A stretch of DNA of 64,000 nucleotides, taken from assembly GCA_964019135.1 (NCBI GenBank), contig OZ025258.1, positions 14,911,771-14,975,770 on the forward strand, given 5' to 3'. Within the stretch, counting starts at the first letter, position 1. Each line of letters begins with the position of its first letter. A program made the position numbers and the translations under genes. The notes under the pieces were generated by a model, which worked only from the letters and a program-made list of their open reading frames with translations, ran no database searches and had not been told where the DNA came from. Source of the DNA: Arenicola marina (taxonomy: Eukaryota; Annelida; Polychaeta; Arenicolidae). Below, piece after piece: positions 48,215 to 59,418 of this stretch.

Positions 48215-48440
48215 GGCTAGCCTGAATGTTCAGACGTTACAGTTTGACAGTCTGATGCTTACTGTTACAGTCACAAGAACAAGTGTCAAGACTACTGACT
48301 GTACCGTCTGAACCGTTTTTTGCACTGATTATTAATGTAAAAGCGTTGGTTTAAAGCCACGACCAGCTGATAGGCTTCAAGCCTGATTATACAGCTGTAT
48401 CAGATGTATGTATGTATGTATGTATGAACATTCAGGCTAG
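48215..48440. mobile_element. Possible MITE with CTAGCCTGAATGTTCA inverted ends
   Basis: CTAGCCTGAATGTTCA near 48217 and its exact reverse complement near 48424 are 16-bp inverted repeats enclosing about 190 bp. A (GTAT)n run lies beside the right end. No clear target duplication, so the call is tentative. Confidence 0.45.
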
Positions 48441-49834
48441 GCCTAATCTTAGACTTCGTCAATCTTGAATCTATGGCTAAAACAGGTAAACATGCAGACT
48501 TTATCAGTGTTTATCTGACTTGTTTTAGCTTGGACTAAAACTTTAGTTCAAGATCAAAATTAGCTAAAGCTGTCAATTAAAGATAGTTTTATATCAAAAT
48601 ACCAACCTTCAATCTCAACAAAACGTACCGACAAGTAGACGTCAACAAATCAACGACTAAGTCAGTTGTATTTGTCTAATTTGACCAGGCTGCCACCGGG
48701 GTTGACAGTTTGACAGACGCGAAGACGACACTCGACTTGGTCACTTGTCTGACTTAAAAAGTTGACAACCAGGGGCTGAAATATTCATGAAAACTGTCAT
48801 AGCAATCAGTTAAAATAAACAGATGACTTTCAAAAATAACACATACCTTGTCTAAATTTCTTATGACTTAGATCTATGCCAAACAGCAAAAAAAAAGTTG
48901 AGATTCGAACGCTTTTGCCAGATTCGCATTTTTCGGATGTTGGCATCAGACGGCGTTCCGCCAGTATAGCCGGGAGAAAGTGTGCATAAAAATGTAATCA
49001 ATGTTTTATAGTTTTCATAATCATTATTCTACCTTATTCGGGCAAATAAAGCAATAAAATAATAATTGTAGGCGTATATTCTGTTTCATATTCTGGAACT
49101 TTCTGAAATGGCTCCTATTATCGCCTTCACTCGCCGCCATGACGCGCGGTTGACGTTTTTTTTAATCGTATAGTAGATCTATGGCAATGTATGGCAAGCC
49201 AAAGGTATCATTTTTGATTTTTTTTTTTTTCTTTGTACACGTTACCATAATAGCTCGCTAGAGCTCGCTATTATGCAATCACAGATTGATGCTTGCTTCA
49301 GGTTTGGCTACCGTATGAAATGCAGATCAAGCCTGTTTAGCTATAAGTTTGACATTTGCTACCCTATCCCTGCAACATGGGCTATAGCATGGGCATGGCC
49401 CGCAGGGCGGACCGGCGGAGAGTCATGTTACACAGTTACAGGTCACAGGTCGGAGGCCATGTGCCGGGGGGCACTGATCCCCGTTCTGTGTCAGTTGAGT
49501 GACTGTGCCGGTGATCTTGGCAAACGTCATACTGTGCAGCCGCATGAATACAGTACTACTATTAGCAGATTAGTGTCATTATAGCCACGTTGCGGGGCCG
49601 TCAGGTCGGCATTTTTATGAAGCTCCAGATAATTGGGTAGGGCGTTGCTGCTTAGATCTCAACAAGCATGCCAGACTATATATAACTCTCAACTGAACCA
49701 TTAGGCAACTAAAGTGAAGCATATGTTTACCCAAAAAGTAGGTCGAGAACAGACCAATTTTTATGCTATGTTGCGGCTTTGTTATCTGCATCAGTATCAA
49801 AAGATATTTTTTTTATATATCTGACCCCGCTATT
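48441..49834. other. Intergenic, no gene seen
   Basis: A 103-codon plus frame at 49273-49584 has no recognisable motif or splice context and is left uncalled. Confidence 0.45.
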
Positions 49835-49837
49835 TAA

Positions 49838-51828
49838 ACCGGGCGACTCTCTTCTCGCGGTATTTAAGCCAGCCGACTCCTTCCCCGCGATATTTAAACT
49901 GGCCGACTCCTTCCCCGCGGTATTTAAACCGGCCAACTCCTTCACCGCGATATTTAAATCGGCCGACTCTTTCCTCGCGGTATTTAAACCCGCCGACTCC
50001 TTCCTCGCGGTATTTAAACCCGCCGACTCCATCCTCGCGGTATTTAAACCCTGTCGACTCCTTCCTTGAGGTATTTAAACCGGCCGACTCCTTCCTTGAG
50101 GTATTTAAACCGGCTGGCTCCCTTCCTCGTGGTATTTAAACCGGCTGGCTCCTTCCTCGTGGTATTTAAACCGGCTGGCTCCTTCCTCCTGGTATTTAAA
50201 CCGCCCGACTCCTTGCCCGCGGTATTTAAACCCGCCGACTCCTTCCTCGTGGTGTTTAAACCGGCCGACTCCTTCCTCGTGGTGTTTAAACCCGCCGACT
50301 CCTTCCTCGTGGTATTTAAAACGGGCCGACTCCTTCCTCACGGTACTTAAACCCGCCGACTCCTTCCTCGCGGTATTTAAACCCTGTCGACTCCTTCCTT
50401 GAGGTATTTAAACCGGCCGACTCCTTCCTGGCGGTATTTAAACCCGCCGACTCCTTCCTCGTGGTGTTTAAACCGGCCGACTCCTTCCTCACGGTATTTA
50501 AACCGGCCGACTCCTTCCTCACGGTATTTAAACCCATCGACTCCATCCTCGCGGTATTTTAACCCTGTCGACTCCTTCCTTGAGGTATTTAAACCCGCCG
50601 ACTCCTTCCTGGCGGTATTTAAACCCGCCGACTCCTTCCTCGTGGTATTTAAAACGGGCCGACTCCTTCCTCACGGTACTTAAACCCGCCGACTCCTTCC
50701 TGGCGGTATTTAAACCCGCCGACTCCTTCCTCGTGGTATTTAAACCCGCCGACTCCTTCCTGGCGGTATTTAAACCCGCCGACTCCTTCCTCGTGGTATT
50801 TAAACCCGCCGACTCCTTCCTGGCGGTATTTAAACCCGCCGACTCCTTCCTCGTGGTATTTAAAACGGGCCGACTCCTTCCTCGCGGTACTTATACCCGC
50901 CGACTCCTTCCTGGCGGTATTTAAACCCGCCGACTCCTTCCTCGTGGTATTTAAACCCGCCGACTCCTTCCTCCTGGTATTTAAACCCGCCGACTCCTTC
51001 CTCCTGGTATTTAAACCAGCCGACTCCTTCCTCCTGGTATTTAAACCCGCCGACTCCTTCCTCCTGGTATTTAAACCGGCCGACTCCTTCCTCACGGTAC
51101 TTAAACCCGCCGACTCATTTTTCGCGGTATTTAAACCCGCCGAGTCCTTCCTATCGGTATTTAAACCCGCCCACTCCTTCACTGCGATATTTAAATCGGC
51201 CGACTCCTTTCCCGTGGTATTTAAACCGGCCGCCTCTTTCCGCGCGGTATTTAAACCGGTCGACTTCTTCCTCGCGGTATTTAAACCCGTCGACTCCTTC
51301 CTTGAGGTATTTAAACCGGCTGGCTCCCTTCCTCGTGGTATTTAAACCGGCTGGCTCCTTCCTCGTGGTATTTAAACCGGCTGGCTCCTTCCTCCTGGTA
51401 TTTAAACCGCCCGACTCCTTCCTCGCGGTATTTAAACCGGCCGACTCCTTCCTCTCGGTATTTAAACCGGCCTACTCCTTACGCGCGATATTTAAACCGG
51501 CCGACTCGTTCCTCGCGGTATTTAAACCGGCCAACTCCTTCCTCGTGGTATTTAAAACGGCCGACTCCTTCCCCGTGGTATGTAAACCGACCGCTAATTC
51601 CCCGTGGTATTTATTAAACCGACCGGCTCCTTCCTCGTTGTATTTAAACCGGCCAACTCCTACTTCGCGTTATTTAAACCGGCCAACTCCTACTTCGCGT
51701 TATTTAAACTGGCCAACTCCTACCTCGCGTTATTTAAACTGGCCAACTCCTTCCTCGCGGTATTTATTTATCCGACCAGCTCCTTCCCCACGTTATTTAA
51801 ACCTGCCAACTCGATCCTGCCATGATGC
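49838..51828. repeat. 30-bp minisatellite, about 66 units, TATTTAAA core
   Basis: The unit is close to GCGGTATTTAAACCCGCCGA followed by CTCCTTCCTC. Variants at about five positions include CGGCC for CCGCC and CTGGCTCC for CCGACTCC. Dimeric and larger blocks recur: the group with three GGCTGGCTCC units at 50091-50210 returns at 51302-51420. Because 30 is divisible by 3 and the unit lacks stops in several frames, long repeat ORFs (VFKPADSFLA-type on plus) open on both strands. I read these as by-products. The array ends about 60 bp before the GLT1D1 start codon. Confidence 0.95.
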
Positions 51829-51889
51829 TTACATTCGGTACCCTTTCTGACAGGCATGATACGCCATGACCGGGTCTGCATGAGTCAGG

Positions 51890-54800
51890 ATGACGGGGTG
51901 CAGTGTGCTTTTCATGGCACGGATGGTGGCACAGAGCGGGAACGATTCAACCATAAAGCGAATCAAGTAAGGATTTTACACTTTGATTTTTATTTTCCTT
52001 GCGCATATACCATGTCAGAAAAGAACAAAGGGAGGAATTTAAGGCATCTTCTGAATACTTATTTCTTAACTGTGAATACCTAAACTATGATATGAGATAT
52101 TGTTAATATCTGATGGACAATCAGGGCTAGATTTGAACAACTTGGAAAAACAAATATGTATTTAATAAAAGGTTTATATTTGCAGGAGCCATTTTCATTC
52201 GGAGTACAAGTGTCACGCCCGCGATACCGACAGCTTCGGTGACACGCAGGAATTCCTGGATTTTTTAGAAGATGAACATATTAATGCGGTTATTGGTATC
52301 CATGCCCTACATGCCGGAAAATGGCTCAAAGGTAAAAAGGTAGCGAAAGCTTATCATTTACATTTAACAGAACCGTAGCATGTACATCAAATTTTATGAC
52401 ACATATGGTCAGAACCTGTGTTGTTGCTTGATATGTGATCGAAACTTGAAACCGGTAGAATGTGTCGCGGATATATCGCGGAAAAGCGTGTAGTCCAGGA
52501 ATAATAAGCAGACCCCAGATGGTTCTTGCACTAATCAGGCCGTAACATGTGACAAATTTAGATACGGAGTTGTGTTAATTGACAAATTAGCTTGAGTACC
52601 TTTAAAGCAGCCTACTTACATGCGCCATCTTAGATTTTTTTACATTTTAGAATCAAGACTAAACGTATCTCAAACTTATGATGCATATGATTGTTATATA
52701 TCTCGTTGAGTCTGTGAAACAACAATTTCAACATAAAACTGCGCGGTTTATTTATATCGCGCGCGGACGTCCTGGCGAGCCGCGGACGACATCACACAGA
52801 ATACCGAACAGCGAACAGGCGCAGGGATATAAAGCCGACCACCAACTTCTGCCCCGGTGAATAAATTTGCTTCTGTCCGGATAGCCCACATGCTTTCAGG
52901 ATTTAAATTCAAGACAGAACATACTTATTTGTCATGGAGAAGAGGTTGGTAATACAAAAAATTACAAAATATGTTCCTTTAAATCTTTCCAGATTCGCCC
53001 GTTCCGTTTGCCCTGATCCTGGGAGGCACCGATCTTAATGAATACAACAAAGACGCAGCTAAACTGAAGGTCATGACCTCTGCTGTGGATAAAGCCAGGT
53101 CTGTGCGCAAACATTTCATGTCGCTTTTCATAATGTTTCTGTTAAATGCATTAGCGGAGTCGCCATTTGGGTGGTTTAAGTAGAATACGTTAACCTCAGT
53201 AGCTCATATGGCGACAATGGGAAGGTTCAATGCAGAGCTGCAGAGCTATGTCTGGGGGTAACACCTGATATTCTTTGCTGGAATCACGCACCGGACTGGG
53301 CTAGTAGAGCACGCTCGACAGTAGTGGAACGCGCTACCACGCAACTAGGCCACTGGGAGACCTGAACGCAGTCATCAGCGGGTCCTTTGTAAGGGTAATA
53401 CGATCCCTAGCATGAGTCAATATATTTAATATTTCTGAAACTATATACATTTCCATTGGTTCCCGCGGACACTTGTTTTCTTAAATATTTTAATTGTCTC
53501 CTGTCGTTGCGTTGATTGGTGTGTTACAGATATATCATTACCTTCTCTGAAGCGATGAGTTTAAAGGCGAGAGATATATGGGTAAGTGGACAGTTAAGTT
53601 GTAGATATGTTAGGAGACAGCTTGCCTCTATCACTTTAGTTAATTATAGTAATTTAGTATTGTAAGAAGCTAGTATCTATGTTATTTACAGCCGTGAATA
53701 TTTATCACATGTATATATATTAATAAATATTTATATACATGTAATATAGCGTTAAGCGCGTGGATCTGACGGCGTTTTACGTTCGTGTTTGTTTTCGCTA
53801 TAGCCTTTGACGTCAGAGAGGCCACGCTTGTTCCGTGTTATCGCCCAAGGTTAGTATACCTATTCGAATCCATCATCATTGGTTTATAATACTGTTACTG
53901 GAATGATTTCATCACCCTTCGGTGTGGAAATCTACGCTACAATATCGGGTTAGGTTGTCTACCAATAGTGACAAAAATAGCACTGACGATTTTGAATTTC
54001 TTTCATGTCATATATCACTAGGCTTAACTCTCAGAAATCATGGTGCTGGGATTAATGGCCGCGTGCGGTGCCATAAACAACTGTGCTCCCTTTGGAATTT
54101 TAGCCATCAAGACTCATCCTGGTGCAGGCGCATTTAGCGAACTACGAAATCGTTTCGGTTTGGCCAGGGACAGCCAGTTTTTGTGTATGGTCGGAGGAAT
54201 AAGACCAGTGAAAGATCCGTTGTTCCTTATCCCTGCATTTTCGGGTAAGAGTTCTGTATTTCCGTGGCAATTGGGCCAATGTGGCTCAACAAATACATAC
54301 GGCTACCGAAGCGTATGAATTAAGTGAATACAACAATATTCGTGGAGACGCATGCATTCGGCAGTGCCAATCAGTGAACAATAAAGCTTCTCTGTGGAGT
54401 TGTGCTGCTATTTAATCCGATGTATCTGACTTTTGCTCGATGTACGGATCAAAACGCGAATGTTTTGCAAGTGGAATATGTCGTCTTCATTGCAGAATGG
54501 CACAGAACGAAACGAAGAGATGTCTTTATGCTGGTCATTGGGCCCGTAGTAAGTTAAAACAAGTCAACACATTTGGTAGAAATCCCTGCTTGTACGCTCC
54601 CAGGTATTTTGTATGCCAATCGAGGTTGTGTTTAATTCTAGTGATTAATTTTGGTTTAGGCCAGAGGATCGTTTGTCATGAAATGAGCTTGCCAACGTCT
54701 TAACATTATTGGATTGTACGTATACTGTGTTATCTGCACAAAAGCGATACATGCATGATTTTACCCTCGAAGTTTTCCCCAGCACTCCATTTCGAATACA

Positions 54801-56532
54801 AAAGAGAGCTTATTTTCAGTATTGTTATTAACAACGTCTGTGCATTAAAATAGCTCGACGTGACATTGATAAACAAGTATATGTAGAAACATATGTACCA
54901 CATGTAGTATATTAAATGACATATATTAGTTGTACGTTTAACAAACAACAGTTTCTGTTTTCCTGTACATGTATCAGCATCATTATCGCACCTGTTTAGC
55001 GAGAAGACGAGTACGGCGACAGAGTCTTGGAATTGGTGCAAAAGTACGAATCCGCTTTTTGGGTGTTATTTAATTTTATTGCATAAATTTATATATGTGT
55101 ATTACGAAAGAAAATTCTATAATGAAAAATGATTTGGGTCAATTTGTTGTGGAATTTTATTAGATTAAAGAGAGCTTCTCAATATCTTCCTATCTTAGTT
55201 GGTTATAGCTGCATATCACGTTCGTGCTCTAGCACTTGCATCTGGCGTATGGGGTATGTGCATAAATGTGGCCTAAATTTAAATTTTGATACCGTGGTCG
55301 TCTTTTTGTAATATGTTTCTATCGGCGTAGTTTGACTGCCTTAGGTGACATATTTCGAGGAGACCAACCTACGTCATCTTCCCCTCGCAGATTTATATAT
55401 ATAAGATTGATCCATTGCGTGAATGTTTCACATTCTGTGGACAGGTTATTTGTTGCCAATCTAGGTCGGAAGGGGTTATTTTCCTTGGAGGTCGGGACAT
55501 GGAGGAGACTCATGCCATCATTAAAGACAGCCTAGCCCTGGTGAATTCCTCCACAAGCGAGGGCATGGCCACTGCCATATTGGAGGTAGTGTATGGATTA
55601 AAAGCCTACATGCAACATGCAATGACACGTAACGGTAACTAAAAGCTGGGGTTTGAGCCAAGTAGCTGGCCTAAGTTAATAGACCGGTATTCAAAACACT
55701 GACGTAAGTTACGCACGAAAAAGTGACCGTCCGGCGTATGCCCTTATAGTTGTGGGGTTCAAAATCCAGAAATAATATTTAATATAATTTAGGCACTCTA
55801 AATCATAAAATGCATAATTTTTTATTCTGAACCACAAAAACGATCGACAAATGTTCTGCTTAGCGTTACGTACGTAGATTTGTTTAGCCTAAGAGTCTGA
55901 TTCACTAATGATGACAAAGAGAAAAATGCGAAAAATAATGTTTATAGCATCGAAAACCCGAGTTGGAGAATGGGCTAATATCAGGCTGCTTCTGGACTGT
56001 CATACGCAGCGTTGCCCAGTTGTCAAAGATCGATCTACTAGAAACATTTTGGAAGATTTTTTATCCAATGTAAATCTTGCATTCGAGTATATAGGCATAT
56101 AAAATAGGTATATATGCTAGATATCTTTGGGTGGTGTTATTTCACAGGCTATGGAACTTGAAACCCCAGTGATTGCCCGCGATATTCCCGGCAATAGAGC
56201 ACTGGTATGCCACGAGAAGACCGGACTACTCTACTCGACCCCTCAGGTATTTTATTATTAATATAATACATGGAGTTAATTAAACACAAGTGCATTTACT
56301 AAGCAACTTAGCATGAATGTATATGAATGCAGAATATGTAACGGAAATGTGACATTCTACATACACGTCTGATTCACAGGAATTCTTGGGGCATCTTGAC
56401 CGTTTGCTTCTGGACCAAAACCTTGCCGCCACAATCGTCAGACATGCAAAGGAGCAAGTTAAACATTGCCACGGATGTGAAGAGGAGCAGAAAGCTTACG
56501 CTACTATTATCCGAGATTTATGTACTGTTTGA
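51890..56532 (+). CDS. GLT1D1: Glycosyltransferase 1 domain-containing protein 1 (GLT1D1)-like
   Basis: Eleven exons: 51890-51966, 52186-52331, 52993-53098, 53530-53581, 53804-53849, 54104-54244, 54496-54548, 55000-55064 (3' end uncertain), 55465-55585 (5' end uncertain), 56148-56246 and 56380-56532. They join in phase to 352 residues; human is about 346. The N-terminal SGNDSTIKRIKSH matches the GTGNATTAARLRDH region of the human protein. Then come PFALILGGTDLNEYN, GGIRPVKDPLFLIPAFS, FMLVIGP and, at residues 261-269, EGMATAILE, the E-x7-E element of retaining GT-B (GT4) enzymes. ETPVIARDIPGN and HEKTGLLYSTPQE complete the Rossmann half. The acceptor and sugar are unknown for the family. An in-frame stop (TGA) 9 bases before the ATG supports the start. 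Confidence 0.93.
52601..52978 (+). repeat. Dispersed repeat of about 370 bp, copy 2 (partner at 26990)
   Basis: Same order and orientation as 26990-27357, from TTTAAAGCAGCCTACTTACA to ATTACAAAATATGTTCC. It lies in GLT1D1 intron 2 and stops about 14 bases before the exon 3 acceptor AG. Confidence 0.85.
53210..53370 (-). mobile_element. Degenerate fragment of SINE family A
   Basis: AGAGCTATGTCTGGGGGTAA and ATATTCTTTGCTGG echo the family tail. It lies in GLT1D1 intron 3. Confidence 0.35.
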
Positions 56533-57700
56533 CCTATTCCATGATAACCATATCATTAGGCCTAAGTGTATATAAATGACATATGTGGAATTCTTATCTT
56601 TAACGATCGTGTTGAAGAAATCTATCAATACAGTTATGTATGAACGCCTACCATATGTCCGTGGTTACCGTGCCGTGCTGTATTTTATATCTCTAACACA
56701 GCTAACGTAACAACTGTGACTATACATATGTGTGATTTGTATTTATACTTTTTATTTTTTATTTGTATTTATTTTAACAAATATACTTTGTTAGTGCGAT
56801 CATATATTTCTGGAAGGTTAAATGGATCCGTTCACTGCGGAAGAGGATATGATATACATATACCTTAAGGGTGATCTTACCAACGACAGACATGGACGAA
56901 TGAGCCATTCAAGCGGGTCACACAGCGGGGTTAATTATCATTGGTGCCCCTGAAAGGTAAACTGCTATCGATGAATTTCACTTCATCGTCATACAACTTT
57001 ATAAATTGTTTCTGCTATACATGTATATATACAAAAGGGTCTCAGAGATGCCTCCAACATCTGTAATAGCTACGTTATCTGTTGATTTGTTATCTGCATT
57101 AAAAATATTATTCACCGTTGCTATAGTTTCCCGAATGGTGCGTTCAAGTATATGAGATTTTATCGCTTTAACCTTAACATTTCTTCAAAGCGCTGATTCG
57201 AGAAATTACGTGAGATAAATGTCAAGAAATGTACCGATTGAATACACCGATGAAGACACAATTATATAACGGTATAGACACTCGCGATATCAAGGTTTCT
57301 TCGTGAAGTAAGAATGGGATATCAGCCGACCGTCGTGATCAAGAATTTACATTAATCGTGAACTGATACTGTTAATGCGAAATTACCGTGATTTATATCA
57401 TTTATCCGTCCCTTCCATTCTTAAACGGGGAGTTCTCCATTTAATTTATCGTGACCTGAGAATAAAAAAATAAAGACGCCCTCTGATGTGAGCACTGACA
57501 ATTAGCTCTACCAGTCCCAATAACGTTGGTATATTCAACCCTCAGCGCAAGTGACGCAACATCAATGGAAATACATGTGTAGTATTCCGGGTATACCACA
57601 CATGTAGCCTACCCAAGTTAATACCACACATGTAGCCTACCCAAGTTAAATGAACATCTAAGGTGCAAATTCTGACTAGAAAATCTGTAAACAATAGGCG
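56533..57700. other. GLT1D1 3' UTR and intergenic
   Basis: AT-rich sequence after the GLT1D1 stop. Two copies of ACCACACATGTAGCCTACCC lie in tandem at about 57594-57650. No gene. Confidence 0.5.
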
Positions 57701-57756
57701 AAGAAATCTGCCCCAGGGTGGACAGGGCCGTTAACTCCCACATATATACATGGTAC

Positions 57757-58540
57757 TTTATTATTATTATTGGGTTTATATAGCGCCAAATCAGTGAATC
57801 CGTTCAAAGACGCTGTACATCGAAGTAAACCGGGTAATTTACATAATGTACGTACCCGCTTCTCCATAAACCTGTTCTAGGTAGCTCACTGAAATAAGAA
57901 ATACATGCATACCACTAATAACTTTCATCAATAAATTTAGTGAACAAGTAAGTTTTCAAGCTCTGTTTAAACTGACGCAATATATCAAGCGAACGAAGGT
58001 CGCTTGGTAGGGCGTTCCACAACATTGGAGCATTGACAGCAAAGGCACGTACGTGTGCCAATTTTACAATCTTACAATTGGCCTTGGGAACCTTCAATTT
58101 AATTTCTTCGTTGGACCTCAAGTTCTAGCGGGCACAATTCGTTCTAGTTATAATTTCAGGTGCATATCATGTAATGCCTTGAAAACCATCATTAATACTT
58201 TAAAATCAATTCGAAACCGCACTAGAAGCCAGTGAAGCTGTTTCAGAGCTGGCGTTATATGGTCAAACTTTTAAAGATTTAGTACCACCTTGGCTGCCGC
58301 GTTTTGAACACACTGTAATTTCTTAATGAGACATGCAGGTAGGCCACTCATTAAACTATTGCAATAGTCAAATTTGCTAGTGATGAAGGAATGTACGACT
58401 GTATTCACTGCCTCATTTGTGAGATATCTCCGTATACTCTTAATATTATAGAGCTGGAAATAAGTACTGCATGAGATGCCACCAGAAGATATCGTTTTCT
58501 CTATTGATGCCCTCTTGAGGTTCATATTTATTTAAATTAA
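57757..58540 (-). mobile_element. LINE 3' half, L2/CR1-like, with AATA-type tail
   Basis: Minus-strand pieces read, in order: YNIKSIRRYLTNEAVNTVVH, FITSKFDYCNSLMSGLPA, LQCVQNAAAKVVL, DHITPALKQLHWLLVRFRID, FKVLMMVFKALH, NAPMLWNALPSDLRS and FKQSLKTYLF. This is the standard C-terminal series of non-LTR reverse transcriptases of the L2/CR1 group. The reading frame shifts several times, so the copy is dead. The 3' end GGCGCTATATAAACCCAATA with (AATA/TAA) repeats at 57758-57772 is the usual tail. It is 5'-truncated near 58540 and inserted between GLT1D1 and SBDS. Confidence 0.85.
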
Positions 58541-59260
58541 AAGTTGAGTATCTGTTTTCAAGAAAACGTTTAAAATTGCGTGCGCTGCTTAACTCGATAT
58601 CTGGTTCGGTGACTCCTTAGGAGTTTTGGTCTATTGTCCATGTGGAAAATCTGTCATACGTGGAAGGAACAAAAGCCATTTTTCCTAACCTTAATTAAGT
58701 AAAGCTGCTCGTTTGGGAATTGTCCACATATAAATTAAATGCTTTCTTGGGACATTACTGGTCATTCTAAAAAGTATTTGTGTTACTAGATCTATAAATG
58801 CCTTCAGGCTGCTTTGATCGACTGAGCGTATTAACATTTTTGCGCATTGCGCGAGTGCGGATCAAAGGCAGCCCCTAATAATTAACATGTCACGGCCCTA
58901 TCCAAAGATGCTCTCTGCCCACCTCCTATTACTATATTTTTTTGTTTTGCAGCACTGTTCAAGTTACTCATACAGCAATATTTTACTTGAGAAACTTTTT
59001 AACAAATGTTTTGAATGGAAATGTATTTCCGGTCAGTGTGAATTTCTTGTGTACCGCGTCATCAAAATTCGGGTATTGCTGCCCTTTCTGGCCTGTTTTA
59101 ATGTGATAACATGTGTGTCCAAGACATTTGCATGACATTTTCAAAATCGTTGTAGATATGAGGAAAGTATAAGATCTCGCTCCGCTGGGCCACGGCCAGT
59201 GGTCAAACGTGGCTTTGCGATGATTGCAAACCTAAATTACGATGTTTCCATACTGCCCAT
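58541..59260. other. Intergenic between LINE and SBDS
   Basis: An 82-codon plus frame at 58887-59135 has no domain and is not called. Confidence 0.5.
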
Positions 59261-59265
59261 GAGCT

Positions 59266-59273
59266 ACTTCCGG
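59266..59273. promoter_or_regulatory. ETS/GABP motif upstream of SBDS
   Basis: ACTTCCGG (reverse complement CCGGAAGT) lies about 150 bp upstream of the SBDS ATG. It is a typical housekeeping promoter element. Function is inferred from position. Confidence 0.4.
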
Positions 59274-59418
59274 CCGCTCACATTGATTGCAAAAGTTGTC
59301 ATTTTGTTGATAAATGCTTGTGAAATAACATCGTCAAGCTGATTGACTGGGAACTGACTGTACATACACAACCTTTAATTCGCTTCTTTGGTTCACACTA
59401 ACGCCAAAAACAAGTGAT

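Noticed and set aside
49273-49584. 103-codon frame upstream of the minisatellite as a gene
   Set aside because: No motif, no Kozak-like start and no intron signals connecting it to GLT1D1.
49779-51850. Long open frames on both strands reading VFKPADSFLA or SAGLNTARKE repeats
   Set aside because: They arise because the 30-bp unit is a multiple of three without stops in several frames. There is no signal, splice context or bias toward one strand.
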